Below, piece by piece: positions 20,575-32,101 of a stretch of 64,000 bases of DNA. The notes beneath the pieces are model-generated. The model was not told where the DNA came from. It did not search any database and worked only from the letters and a program-made list of their open reading frames with translations. The position numbers and the translations under genes are program-made. Source of the stretch: Paguma larvata (taxonomy: Eukaryota; Chordata; Mammalia; Carnivora; Viverridae); contig CM057827.1 of the NCBI GenBank assembly GCA_030068075.1, positions 65,486,500 to 65,550,499 of the forward strand. The letters are read 5' to 3'. How positions within the stretch are numbered: the first letter of the stretch is position 1; each line of letters begins with the position of its first letter.

Positions 20575-23500
20575 TGTGTTCCAAAACACTGATAAAAGAA
20601 ATAAGAAAACATTTATATAAGTGGACAGATGTTCAATGTTGATGGATGGAGGATTCAATATTAAGATGCCAATTCTTTCAAACTCAACCTATTCCTTCAA
20701 CATAACTCAATAAAAATCTCCGCAAGCTATTTTATAGATATTGACAAAATTATTCTAAAGTTTGTATAGAAAGGCAGAAGAGTTAGATTATCCAAAACAA
20801 CATAATGAAGAACAAAGTTGGAGACTCCCCCTACTTAAGACTTACTATAAAGCTACAGTAATCAAGACAGCATAGCATTGGAGAAAAGACACATTAATCA
20901 ATGGATAATAAATAGCCCTGAAATAGACTCATACAAATGTAGTCAACTGATATTTGTCAAAGATTCAAAGACAATTCAATGGTGAAAGGATAGCGTTTTC
21001 AACAAATTGTCCTGGACATTTAGATATCCATCTGCAAAAAAGAAAAAGATGACTCTAAATACAGACCTATACACGTTTAGAAACATTAACTCAAAATAGA
21101 ATCATGTGCAAAAAAGAAAAATATAAAACTTTTAGAAGAAAATATAAAAAAAAAAACTACATGACTTTGTGGTTGGTAATAAACTTTTAGGGAAAACACC
21201 AAAAGCATGATCCATGAAAGAAAAAAAAATTTAAGTTGCTGTTCAGTAAATTAAAAACTTCTCCTTATAAAATACTTTCAAGAGAGTGAAAAGATGCACC
21301 CTTAACTGGGAGAAAATATTTGGAAAACACTTACTTGATAGAGGACTTGTATCCAAAGTGTACAAAGACCTCTTAGAAGTCAACAATAAAAAAACAAACA
21401 ACCCAATTAAAAAAATGAATAAAACATTTGAACAGACACCTCACCAAAAAAGATATACAGATGGAAAATAAGTGTATGAAAATGTTTCCTGCACTATTTG
21501 TCATTAGAGAAATGCAAATTAAGGCAACAATGGGATACAACTAAACATGCATTAGAATGGCTAAAATCTAACAAAGACTGACAATATCAATTGCTGGCAA
21601 AGATGCTGAGATGGAAACTCATTCATTGCTATGGGGAATGCAAAGTAGTACATTCACTTTTGAAGATAATTTGGCAGTGTCTTACAAAGCTAAATATTGT
21701 CTTACCATATGATCTTGCAATTTCTGGATTTGATTTGTAACTTATGTCCGCAGAAAAAAATCAGTCCGTGAATGTTCACATCAAGTTTATGAACAATTAC
21801 CCCAAACTGGAAGCAATTAAGATGTCCTTCAAAAAGGTGAATGGTTAAACCATGGTACATTCAGACAATGGAAAACTATACAGCAAAAAAAAAAAAAAAA
21901 GGAATAAGCTATCATTATTCAAAGACATGAATGAGTCTTAAATGTGTATCACCAAGTGAAAGAATCCATTTTGAAAAGGCTTTATGCTGCATAATTCTAT
22001 TAATTTGGCATTCTGGAAAAGACAAAAAAATTGAGGCAGGAAACAAATCAGTGGTTATCAAAAGATCAGGAGTAGGGGTAGAGGAGAGGATTGTATAGGG
22101 AATTATTTAAGGCAATAAAATCGTTTTGTGTGATAATATAATGGGGGATACATGGTGTTATGCCTCTGTTAAAACCAATAGAACTTCAGGCCACAAAGAA
22201 CCTTAATACATGCAAATTTTAGAAGTTTAAGTGGTCAGGATGAAATGCAAAATATGATAAAATAATGTAACTGTATTACAAAAGTTTGAAACTATCTCCC
22301 TGGAGTTGGGTAAGAAGAAATGAATGGAGTATGTAAGACTAAAGAAAAATATAAGTGTAATTAAGCACTGTACTCTAGTTGATTAACTTGTTTTCCATGG
22401 ACCTACAAGCTAACAATTCTGAAGCATATATATATATTTACCAGAATTGAAAAGTTAAGTGAATAGTGGATGGTAAAGCCAGGTTTCTCATTACTGGAGT
22501 AGGGGAAGTTACAGATAAGAAAGAAGAGGAGGCTTAGAATGATACTTGTAATGGATCAGATTAGAGACATCAGTGTGAACTCATGTTTAGCCTAATAAAG
22601 GTACATATGCTAATATATAGAAATACTTGTAGATTTGCATGTATACATGGAGATTATAATATATATTTATAACATGATATTATTTCCTTGGTTTGTCAGC
22701 TGAAAGGGACTAAAACCCATAATACTCTAGCAGTAATGACTATATCTAGTGTTAAGATCTTGGTTTCGAATACCATTTTCCCATAAAACAAACCAAGGCT
22801 CTTTGAAGAAATGGCTGATTCTGGGACTAGGGCAGAAAATACACGAGATATGCCTGGCACATCTTCTAGTGCCAGAAAATATGGAAGTACTCAAAGAATT
22901 CATGATGATTGGAGTATGTCCAAGGGGTGTAAAAGCCAACTGAAAGAGTTCCCAAAGACCAAAACTGGCAGAATTTGAATATAAAAATAAATAAATTAGT
23001 ATTGGATTATAGCCCAACGTGTAAATAAATATCTATGAGTCCATACTACTATACATAAATGACTGAATAAATAAAATAATAGGAGGAATAGACAGATCTC
23101 CTCTATAGATGAATTCCAACTAATTTTTGTAGATACTTCACCCTCAATAAGATTGAGTATAATTCTCCATTACGTAAGTGGACTGAGCACAGTGGCATCC
23201 TTTAAAGGATAGTACAGTATGGAAGCGGGGGTGGGAAACTGTAAACTATTCAGTGGAGAAACGTGATCAACACTGTATCCGTCAGGTGATTAGGACAATC
23301 TCAACATAGGTAAATCATGTTGAAACTATATATCCTTGATAGGATGTGGTGAAAATGGCACTTTACCTCTGGAGTCTTCTTTCTCAAAACCCATAACCCC
23401 AATCTAAGTCTGAGAAAAACATCAAAAAAATCCTGGTAAAGGGGCATTTTACAAAATACCTGACCAGCATTCCTCCAAATTCTCAAGGTCATCAAAAACA

Positions 23501-23775
23501 AGGAATGTCTGAAAAAGTGTCTCGGCCAAAAGAAGCCTAAGAAGAAGTGGGACAGGATCCTGGAAGAGGAAAGACACTTGGTAAAAATTAAAGGAATCTG
23601 AATCCATCATGAACTTTACTAATCACATCCCAATTTTGTTCATTAATGGCATCACATAACATACTACTATAAACAATAGAGAATACTGGGCGTGTGATAT
23701 ATTGGAACTCTCTGAACTAGATTCACAATTTTTATTTAAGCCTAAAATATTTTGAAACCAAAAAAGTTAATTAAA
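20575..23775 (+). mobile_element. Old L1 (L1ME-like), ORF2 3' half plus long 3' UTR (copy B)
   Basis: About 3.2 kb of sense L1. It begins with AAAACACTGATAAAAGAAAT, which lies upstream of a block already present in copy A, so it is a second L1 or a duplicated segment. ORF2 landmarks include CTATAAAGCTACAGTAATCA, TTCAACAAATTGTCCTGG, TTAGAGAAATGCAAATTAAG and GGAAAACTATACAGCAAAAA. After ORF2 come a long 3' UTR and a terminus that reads ACTGGGCGTGTGATATATTG, then GGAACTCTCTGAACTAGATT, close to the 3' end typical of old L1ME subfamilies. All frames are broken; the 61-codon frame at 21286-21471 is an ORF2 remnant. Confidence 0.65.
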
Positions 23776-23924
23776 AACACTCATACTTCAGAGGCAAAAT
23801 TATAAAGTTAATAGAGTAAGATGTGGGCAAATACAAACAAACCAACAAACAACAAAAAATAAAGTAAAGCCAAACCATGGGGTGGCTGAGGAAGAGACGA
23901 ATTTTATTAAATCATTATTAAGGC

Positions 23925-24660
23925 TTTCTGTTCAGTGATGGTAACTTTAGACAAAGTTAACATACAGAAGACAAAATGGAGAAGATATTTTGCAATATAC
24001 AACATTTACAAAGGGTTAATTTTAATATATAAGGAATTCCTACAAATTAACCAAAGACAGAGGGCAACTGTTACAGAAAAGTAGGCAAAGATCATGACCA
24101 GGCAAGTTACATAAAAGGAAACCCCAAAATCAAACACACACATGAAGAAGTGTTCAAAGCCATGAATAATCACATAAATATAATTTTATATTAGTGTTAT
24201 TATTTCATAGCTAAAATACCAACAAAACCGGAAAACTGATGGTACCACTGTTACTGCTGGTGAACTGGAGTGTATATTGAGTAGAGTTTGCTGACATAGT
24301 TTAGTCAATTATAGAAGATGAATATCCTATAATTCTGAATTTTTGCTCCATGATATGCATCCTGAAGAAATTGCTCATGCGTCCTCCATGCTTAGACAAA
24401 TAAGTGTCCATGTTTATTTATGAAGATGTCATAGTAACATCATTTACATGGTGAGAGTTGGAGATCAGCTAGATGTGCCTCACTGGGAGAGCAAAAATCT
24501 GGGAATGAACACAGGTAGAATATGTGGATACAGCTTAAAAACAGAATGCTTAGTGAAAAATAAAACATAATGAAATGCATAATTCTATACCATTTAAATG
24601 GATTTAAAGTCCTTAGGGGAAAAAAAATACTCATTTAGCGTGAATACATACAAACTAAAT
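23925..24660 (+). mobile_element. Old L1, ORF2 3' region (copy C)
   Basis: A third sense L1 fragment that repeats the ORF2 C-terminal region seen in copy B: AACATACAGAAGACAAAATG, TATAAGGAATTCCTACAAAT, ATCACATAAATATAATTTTA, TGGTGAACTGGAGTGTATAT and ACAGAATGCTTAGTGAAAAA. It starts about 150 bp after the end of copy B. Very diverged. Confidence 0.55.
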
Positions 24661-24804
24661 AAATCAATAAAAATAAGAGGGCCTATATGTCCCGATGATG
24701 ATAAGGGACCATTATGAAATGTAATAATTCAAAAAAATAATACAATCTAGTAATTAACAAGGACAAGTCACTAGGAACCATTATTTTAAATGAGGAGAAA
24801 TCAT

Positions 24805-25008
24805 GGGGCACCTGAGTGGCTCAGTCAGTTGAGTGTCTGACTCTTGATTTTGGCTCAGGCCATAATCTCAGGGTTCATGAGTCTGAGCCCCATGTAGAGC
24901 TTTAGGCTGACAGCAGGGAAGCCTTCTTGGGATTCTCTCTCTCTCTCTGCCCCTCCCCTGCTGGTTCTCTCTCTCTCTCTCTCTTTCTAACATCAAAATT
25001 TTTTTAAT
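24805..25008 (+). mobile_element. Carnivore SINE (SINEC)
   Basis: Sense copy with GGGGCACCTGAGTGGCTCAG head, TCTTGATTTTGGCTCAGGCC, and two TC blocks (24935-24948 and 24967-24983). The tail is degraded to CATCAAAATTTTTTTAAT. The TTGATTTTGGCTCAG variant marks an older subfamily than the copies with CGACTTCGGCTCAG. Confidence 0.9.
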
Positions 25009-25269
25009 ATTTTTTCAAAAATATCACTAGGCTTCCCATTAAGAATGATTCCACATTATAAGTCATTTTTGGTAATTATTATTAATTTTTAAATCACCAC
25101 TGACATCATAACAAATGATTTATTATGTTAGACTAGAAACAAAGAAGTTTGATATGATTTATTATTAGCTACTTTTTCAGTTAATGTTTGCTAAATAGAA
25201 CTACTTCTAATAGTTATTTCAGTCCTGCTTGCTTTTTTTAAAAGAAGTCTAGCCTATTCTCCATGTAGC

Positions 25270-25439
25270 TAGAAGAAGAAAAGAGCACAAAACTAGTCTC
25301 CATGACTATTCATAGCCTTGAAGATAAAATGCAAATTAGGTAAGATAAAGACTTGTAAGACCTTGATGATCCAGCCAGTACTTGCCTAAATTTCATCTAG
25401 AATTTCTCAGTCTTCCACTTGTTATTTTCAGCCACATAA
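25270..25439 (+). mobile_element. L2 fragment (5' part, split by later insertions)
   Basis: CATAGCCTTGAAGATAAAAT, AAGACCTTGATGATCCAGCC and CTTGCCTAAATTTCATCTAG resemble the L2 sense region 'aaggccctccatgatctggcccctacctacctctccagcctcatct'. The matching L2 3' end continues at 26300 beyond two insertions. Confidence 0.5.
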
Positions 25440-25648
25440 TACTTTGCTGTGGGGTGGGGGCTGTTCTGTGCATTATAGAATTTTAGCAGTATCCCAGGCC
25501 TTTATTTGCTAGATGCCAGTAGCAAACATGTCTCGATCTCCCCCGACCCCTCTACTCCTTGTACCAATAGTGACAAACAAAAATGTCTCTATTTATTGAC
25601 AGATGCCCCCTGGGAGAAATATTAGGTACAGTTGAGAATCACTGCTTC
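25440..25648 (-). mobile_element. MER20 hAT-type DNA transposon, antisense
   Basis: The reverse complement reads GGTTCTCAACTGTACC..., then a CAGGGGGCATCTGTCAAT block, AGACATTTTTGTTTGTCACT, and a TCTAGCAAATAAAGGCCTGG block. These are the MER20 landmarks in order. Full length (about 210 bp) but diverged. The element appears to sit within an L2. Confidence 0.75.
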
Positions 25649-25671
25649 TAATCTCATTTTATACGATTACT

Positions 25672-26290
25672 CTTGTATTGTTTTCTATTGCTGCCATAAC
25701 AAATTACCACAATTTACAAGCCAAAAATAACACCAATTTATTACCTCACAGTTCTGAAGTTTAGAAGTCAGAATAGGCTGGTTTCTTTGTTTTTGGTTTC
25801 ACAAAAATAAAAATAAGGTCTTAGCTAGTTGAGCTCTTACTGGGAGACTCTGACAAGAAATGGCTTCCAGGATCATTCAAATTGGCTGAATTTAGTTCCC
25901 CGCATTTGTAGAATTGAGGTCCTCCTTTCCTTGCTGGCCTTTTGCTGGAGGTCATTTTCAAGCTTCCAGAGGCCATCCACATTCTCTGTCTGCTGTCTCT
26001 CTTCTTCAAAGCCAGCAACAGCAGGTCAAGTACTTGTGCATCCAGCATCTTACTTTCCCTTCTTCCTCTTTGATTGACTGCATCTCTCTGACTCCAGCTG
26101 GAAAAATTGCCCTGCTTTGAATGACTCCAGTGATTAGATTTGCCCCATCCAATAACCCAAGATAATTTCTCCATTTTCAGTAACTTAATTACAACTACAA
26201 AGTCTCTTCAAGCAGCCCTTAGATCACGGTTTGATTTAATAACTAAGGTAAACAACCTTGAGAGACACCTTTAGAAAACTGCCTTTTATA
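25672..26290 (-). mobile_element. MaLR (MLT1-like) LTR, antisense
   Basis: The plus strand reads TTTCTATTGCTGCCATAACA, AAATTACCACAATTTACAAG, AACACCAATTTATTACCTCA, CAGTTCTGAAGTTTAGAAGT, and later TTCCAGAGGCCATCCACATT and TCTTCTTCAAAGCCAGCAAC. This is the antisense of a MaLR-type solo LTR, ending near AGAAAACTGCCTTTTATA. No internal retroviral coding sequence is visible. Open frames at 25821-26174 and 25829-26077 are shadows of the LTR. Confidence 0.55.
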
Positions 26291-26299
26291 CTTCCTCCC

Positions 26300-26605
26300 A
26301 CCTTAAATACTAAGAACCAATCAACTGAATGACTCATGATTCTGTGAACATGTTTTCTCAAGCATCTGAGTTACCATACCTCCTGACCCAATGCCTATCT
26401 TCATTTGACTCCCTTCAATGTGGTGGTCAGAAATAGGCTCCAGGGAGCCTCTTCTGACCATACCATGAGGGGATGATCATATGTGCATCCAGAGAGTCCT
26501 GCTCTCATCTGAATCATAGCACTTGACACATGACACTGAACTTATCTACCTAATTAGCACATAGTGAAAAGTCAATAAACGTTTGTATAATTAAGAAGTC
26601 TGTCA
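26300..26605 (+). mobile_element. L2 3' end (continuation of the copy at 25270)
   Basis: AGCCTCTTCTGACCATACCA, CTGAATCATAGCACTTGACA, AGCACATAGTGAAAAGTCAA then TAAACGTTTGTATAATTAA. This follows the L2 3' terminal order ('catagcacttatcac', 'gcacatagtaggcgctcaataaatgtttgttga'). Confidence 0.65.
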
Positions 26606-27026
26606 ACATGAGGGCTTGCCAGAAATCAAGAACATTTAAAGGAAGAATTAAAGTTAAAAAATTCCCTATGCACTCTGAAGAGTATTTCAAATATTTTCAA
26701 TATTTTCAAGTACTGTTTACTTTCATCTAAAACCATTCTTAGGGTCTTAAAATCCCTATATATGCAATCTGAAGAATGTAGAGCTATTTAAAATCTACCT
26801 GGATCTCAAGATTTTGGCCATCAGAACTGGACAGTCTAAGTGTTGACCCTTTCTATCAATGATTTATATATTGTCTTTATTTTCCTGAGTGCCCCCTAAT
26901 CGTACATATGGTTTAATGGAAACAAGTTCCTTCACTCTATCTGCTACTCTTTGGTCCAATCTGAGGCTGAAACTAATATTGTTTTGTTAGCACATCTCAA
27001 CCCTGATCATTGTTTTGTTGGTATTT
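26606..27026. other. Unassigned DNA
   Basis: No recognised gene or repeat; a short TATTTTCAA-type tandem pattern occurs near 26690-26710. Confidence 0.5.
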
Positions 27027-27040
27027 AAAACTATAGTTAT

Positions 27041-27253
27041 GGGGCGCCTGGGTGGCTCAGTTGGTTAAGCCGCCGACTTCGGCTCAGGTCATGTTCTCAC
27101 TGTCTGTGAGTTCGAGCCCCGCGTCGGGCTCTGTGCTGACAGCTCAGAGCCTGGAGCCTGCTTCAGATTCTGTGTCTCCCTCTCTCTGTGCCCTTCCCCT
27201 GCTCATACTCTGTCTCTATGTCTCTCAAAAATAAATAAACATTAAAAAAAAAA
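27041..27253 (+). mobile_element. Carnivore SINE (SINEC), young near-consensus copy
   Basis: The best-preserved SINE in the window. The head is GGGGCGCCTGGGTGGCTCAG, then CGACTTCGGCTCAGGTCATG, a GAGTTCGAGCCCCGCGTCGG box-B region with its CpGs retained, CTGACAGCTCAGAGCCTGGA, a TC block and AAAATAAATAAACATT plus poly-A. A perfect 14-bp duplication AAAACTATAGTTAT flanks it (27027-27040 and 27254-27267); the match extends through GGGG. The 60-codon frame beginning MAQLVKPPTSAQ is SINE sequence, not a gene. Confidence 0.97.
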
Positions 27254-27267
27254 AAAACTATAGTTAT

Positions 27268-29544
27268 GGGGCAGATCTAAACCTCTTTTCCTGCATGAGA
27301 CTTGTTCTCAAAGGACCAATTACAAAAAATTCTGAATACTTATAAATGATTTTAATACATAGAAACAAGTTAGACTCAACAAAAGCCTTTTTCCTGTTTT
27401 TCCTTTTCCTTCTCTTTGTAAGAAAATTTAGTCCAAAATGCATCAGGTAGTCCAAGGGTAGAGTCAAGACAGGGAGTGTAGTAGCCCAGCATTACGTGTC
27501 TACATGTGTTGTGGGAATGAACCCATAGGGTGCAAATCATATTGAGTTGACAGAGCCCAATCAGTGGGGAAGATATACACGTGGAAAAGTGCCTGCGAAC
27601 AAGGTGTTGATTCCACCTATATTATAAATAATACAATCAGGCTTAAAATAACTGTGGTGAAATAAATAAATCCCTTAAAGCAACATAAAGTTTAGTAACC
27701 TGAGGCAGACAGCAAAACAGTCTCATATGCTTGGTAATTGGGAAAGATGTATAAATGTTTCAAAGCCATGGGTTCTCCTAGGATAAAATGCCTAAATAAT
27801 TAATTTCCTCACCCTCCCTTGTAGCTATTTGTGTGAGAAAACACAGACCAAGGTTGGGTCTGGAGGAACTACCCCTATTGGCACTACCCAGGAGAGGACT
27901 CTGATTCTTGATTTCATGACTGACAAAAAGAGATGGTGACAGCCATACATTCAAAGCATTGGGGATTTCCTCTGCCTTAGTGTTAATGTGCTCCCTGATT
28001 ATTCCAAGATTATATTATGCTATAAAATGAAAGAAAAAGGGAAACAGTGTGTCTGTCTTAGAGACTTCAACAATGCATGATTTATATATCTTGAGATGTA
28101 TCTAACCTCCTATCATTTTCTGACCACCTCAGAATTTAAATGACTTAAAGACAGTCTTATGACAACATCTAAATATCACTTTAGGAACCCATCACACCCT
28201 TTCCTGATTTCCACCTAGGAAACAAGAGAATCTCTTCAATAATCAAATATTTTGATGCACAGAGAATCAGGAAATAAGCAATGGACACTTGCCATGGCTG
28301 AAATCAAGCGCCTGCTCTTCTGAAGTTGGCCTAAAATACCAAGCATTGCAATATAATTTTAGTGTTTACCCATATGTCTTTATGCATCCATGCATTCATG
28401 TGCTTCCCAGAGTATCTAAACCGTTCTAATGAAGTAGAAGACTCTTAACAAGTGCTTGTTGTATTAATTGAAGTGAACTGAACTCAAGTGGGTTTCTTTG
28501 TTTGTTTTTTAATTTTCTTGTGGAAGTACTGCTATTTAGCTCGTAAGAGGAGAGAGTAATCTTGTATATCTTGTTCTGAAATGGACACTAACATTATTTG
28601 TACCCCAAACTTAATCTTGGGAAAACATAGCTAGTACGAAAACATTCCCCTTATGATATGTTATATCATATAATACCAGGTTCCAAAAGTCAGGCTTTAT
28701 CTTTTAGTATTTTCTTTTACCTATTATTCAATTAACACTGATATGAATGATACCTTCAGAAATCATACCGCACAAACTAGAGCTATTGCCTCATTTGAAA
28801 GCCAGATTGGCTTGGTAAATAACAACATGCATATAAAAATGATTTATGCATCTGAAGAAAATAAAAACTTAGATATTTTAATATCTCAACAGAATTTTAA
28901 AATGTGGCAATTTTTACTGTGCATTATCAGTCAATAGGAACAACAGCAGATTCTGGAAGTGAATTCTACAGAGTGGTATGACAATTACTGTTATATATCT
29001 CAGCAATCTTCTAATAAATAATATGAGTCTTGTTTGCATTTATCAGAGTGATCCTTAAGCAAATACCCATGTGAGAAAGAAAGCTTGCATATTTATAAGA
29101 GTAAATTTACATATAACTACACATAAAATATTCCGTTCCTTTGTAAAATACTTCTTTATAATTTCCATTAAAATCATCATGTAATTATACCAGAGATACA
29201 AACCTAACAAAAATTATGCCAAGCATTATTAGAGGGAGTGCTTTTCAATTGCAAGGGCATCTGTTCTGTGAGAATTTTCTGGTTTCAATTTCTGTTACAT
29301 CAAAAAAAAAAAAAAAAGAAAAAGAAAAAGGGGAGAGATAAAATAAGGTCTTTGTCCCTTGCAAGGGACTACATTCAAAGGTCACCCATCAAATGTATTT
29401 TTAAACAGTGATGAAGGTGATTATAATAAAGTATTAAATTGTATATTTAATAAACAATAAACAGATCTACAGAAAGAGGGAGGTTCTATTACAGCCCAAG
29501 GCTATAAAAAGAACTATATCATAAACACATAGCATTGCTGATAC
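27268..29544. other. Unassigned DNA, about 2.3 kb
   Basis: No gene or transposon recognised. A poly-A/AAAAG run lies at 29301-29331. The frame at 28743-28937 has no family features. Confidence 0.5.
29301..29331. repeat. A-rich simple repeat
   Basis: A run of 15 or more A followed by (GAAAAA)n-like units. No SINE body precedes it on either side. Confidence 0.9.
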
Positions 29545-30055
29545 TTCAGTAAATAGTCTTTCACTCAGCAAGCCTTTGTGCTGAATGTCTCCTGTTTCAG
29601 CACCGATGCTGGGCACTAGGGCTATGAAGGAGAATGCCTGAATGCCAAAGACTACTGCAAGAAAATTGCATGAATAAGACTGAAAAGTAAATAAACAATT
29701 ATTTCATAGTACAGGGCTTTTAATTTAGGGAGTTAGCCAAGTGAAGACTGAGTCTTGAAGAACTAGTTAGAATGGTCAAGAACATGATACAGGAGAATAT
29801 TCTAGGCAGGGGAAAAAGTTTATTAGAAGGTGTCTGCATAGAGTAATAGAATGTTACCCCTGAACTACAGACAGTTGAGTGTGTCAGGAGCTTAGGGTCG
29901 ACATGGAAGAGATACAAAAGATAAAGATGGAGGAACATATCTAGATGTCCTTGCAAGGAGCTTGCGTTTTGCTTTGAAGGATCTAGATGCAATATTAATG
30001 TATTTTAAACACATGATTGTCATATTGAAGTTGATACTTTAGAAAAATCACTCTT
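29545..30055 (-). mobile_element. L2 LINE 3' end, antisense, about 0.5 kb
   Basis: Antisense L2. It starts with CACTCAGCAAGCCTTTGTGC and ACCGATGCTGGGCACTAGGG (antisense of the L2 3' tail), continues through GAGTTAGCCAAGTGAAGACT and ATATTCTAGGCAGGGGAAAA, and ends with TTTAGAAAAATCACTCTTCT, which matches the antisense of 'gagtgatctttctaaa'. The 90-codon frame on the minus strand is a shadow of this element. Confidence 0.65.
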
Positions 30056-30061
30056 CTCAAC

Positions 30062-30185
30062 AATGACTCTCAAAGTGTGGAGTCTGGAATTCTCAGATGC
30101 TACCACAGACCTAGTATGGACCCAATAAACCATGCTTTAGGAAGACCTTCACCTAACTCTGATGTAAATGAAAGTGTAGAGAATG
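30062..30185 (+). mobile_element. MER5-like hAT DNA transposon fragment
   Basis: GACTCTCAAAGTGTGGAGTC, GGAATTCTCAGATGCTACCA, CAGACCTAGTATGGACC and CACCTAACTCTGATGTAAAT follow the MER5A order ('tctcaaagtgtggtcc', 'agattctcaggcccc', 'cagacctactgaatcag', 'tgattctgatg'). It lies directly after an L2. Confidence 0.6.
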
Positions 30186-30437
30186 GAATGATGGGGGCTG
30201 TTTCAGTAGAAATATTTTCAGCTTCCAGAAGTTGAAAATTTGAGCAACAGCAGTTTAAATAAGAAAGCAGCTTATTTATGTTCGACAACAAGAATCCCCA
30301 AGAAGGGCAGTCTACGGTGGCCACATGATGCCATCAAGAACCCAGACTCCTTCTAGCTTTCTAGTTCATTGTTCTCAGGATATGACTTTTGTTCTTAGGG
30401 TTATATGCTGGCTGTTCCACTTCTAGGCTCTATACTG

Positions 30438-30475
30438 CCACCCCCTCCCAACCTCCCCCCCCCCCCCCCCGCCCC
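30438..30475. repeat. C-rich tract with a 16-C run
   Basis: Short C runs (CCACCCCCTCCCAACCT) lead into 16 consecutive C at 30455-30470 and then GCCCC. The minus strand is therefore a G-run capable of quadruplex formation in principle. Confidence 0.95.
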
Positions 30476-31276
30476 AGAAAGGAAGCTGGGACAGGGCAAT
30501 GAAACAAAAATGGAAGCCTCTTCAGGAACTTATGCCCACTTCCTATTGTGAAACAATATCATATGCCTCTCCAGTTACAAAGTTGCAAGTGTGGTAAACT
30601 GGAATGAGTGTCCAGCTAGTTAGCTCTCCTATAAAAAGTTCTCCTTGATTAGGTACATGATTTTTCCTCAGCTAAGAGCTCCATGAAGTATGTAATTTCT
30701 AGTTGTCTTTTGTATTAAGAGAAAACCGAAACTTGGATAGTGAAGCCTTAATGTCAACGCTAAATCCTTAGGAATCCTCAAATATTAACCACCTATTGAG
30801 ACAGGATTCTCCTGTCAGATCCCTAAGAAAAGATGTTTGAGAGCTTCTAAATGTGTAGATCCCATTTCACTAGAACGGTGTAGACTGTGTGAATTCATTC
30901 TAGTAACTTGAAATGACAATCTGAAACTACTTTCAGCATTCCAGCACCCACCTCTGGGGTCATTCATGGAGAACGTCTTAAAGGGAGAATTTCTCCCTTT
31001 TTATCACGTTTGGGATTCACTGAAATCCAGAAATTTTCTCTCAATCAAGACTAGATGTCCCACTTTTGTCCTGAAGGTTGACAAATATACACAAATACAA
31101 ACACACATTTGAATCGATCTTTCTTTACCTGTTTCTCCATAGCCCTTTGTACAACCTTCAGCATCGGTTTCAAGTATGAGATAAGGACAACTATCTTTGT
31201 TTATTAGCTAGAGAAGCTGCTGTGATGAAAAACGAAAGTCACTCACTCTTAGAATTTGACATTTGTAAACTAAACT

Positions 31277-31284
31277 ATTTGCAT
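31277..31284. promoter_or_regulatory. Octamer motif ATTTGCAT
   Basis: Perfect POU-family octamer in a repeat-free region. Two more copies in the opposite orientation lie at 31555-31562 and 32094-32101. Function is not shown by sequence alone. Confidence 0.3.
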
Positions 31285-31554
31285 AGTGGTGGAAAGCGAG
31301 AATCCCAACTCTTTTCTTTCCACATTTCCCTCCAAAGCATAATGTGAGCAATGAGAATTTAAGTTACTTAGCGCTCGCTGAAGGCTGCCAGGAGGAAAAT
31401 TCCAAAGACCTGTGGGTCCGTCCTCCATCCATCACGGGCTATGATGATGCCTGTTCCTGGCTTAGGAACCAGGAAGAGGAGAGATGGGAGGCTCTGAGTA
31501 AACACTATTTAATCAAGAAAACAAGCAACATCATGAATAGTCTCTGGTGAATAA

Positions 31555-31562
31555 ATGCAAAT
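31555..31562. promoter_or_regulatory. Octamer motif ATGCAAAT
   Basis: Second perfect octamer of the cluster. Confidence 0.3.
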
Positions 31563-32093
31563 ACCTTCAGAAATATGTTGTCCTGGACAAAATTCAAAAG
31601 CATTTGGGAGACGAAAACCTTACATGTTCTAATTACACACATACACTGACAGGCGGGATGAACATAAACAACAGCACTAACCATTGCTCTTTAATTGAAA
31701 CGAAGACAATTTAAAAACTTCAGATCACTGAGCAAAAGGCAAGAGTACCAACTTCAATTTCGAGATCATTATCAATAGTGTATAACACATTGTCAAACAA
31801 AAGCACTTCTCTTGCTGTGCGGTCTGTTCCTATTGGCATTTGGCAGTCTGAACACACAGTCATGCTATCTAATGCTCATATTTTTCAAACATAACAAAAG
31901 GAGAAAAAAAACTCTGCGAATTATTAGAAAATATTAGCAAGCATGAATATCAGTGAGTCTACTTCAGCGAGTTTGGACAAGAGATGAGCTGTAGGTGACT
32001 TCGTTAATCATTTTTATACTGATGCGCATATCCAGCGAGGTATGGCATTTACACTTAGTGGAAAGATAAGGAGTTTTGAACGAATATTTTCAT

Positions 32094-32101
32094 ATGCAAA
32101 T
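32094..32101. promoter_or_regulatory. Octamer motif ATGCAAAT
   Basis: Third perfect octamer of the cluster, in CATATGCAAATATGCAGATA, which also contains a second partial ATGCA repeat. Confidence 0.3.

Noticed and set aside
22727..23017. 96-residue minus-strand frame
   Set aside because: Antisense shadow within the 3' UTR of the old L1 copy B.
25821..26174. 117-residue minus-strand frame
   Set aside because: It lies inside the MaLR-type LTR, which is non-coding.
27052..27234. Open frame starting MAQLVKPPTSAQ, similar to frames at several other sites, as a possible gene family
   Set aside because: Every instance coincides with a SINE body; the similarity is that of the SINE, not of a protein family.
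31344..31550. 68-residue open frame in the repeat-sparse region as a possible exon
   Set aside because: No family resemblance and no convincing splice sites; a non-coding element is the simpler reading.
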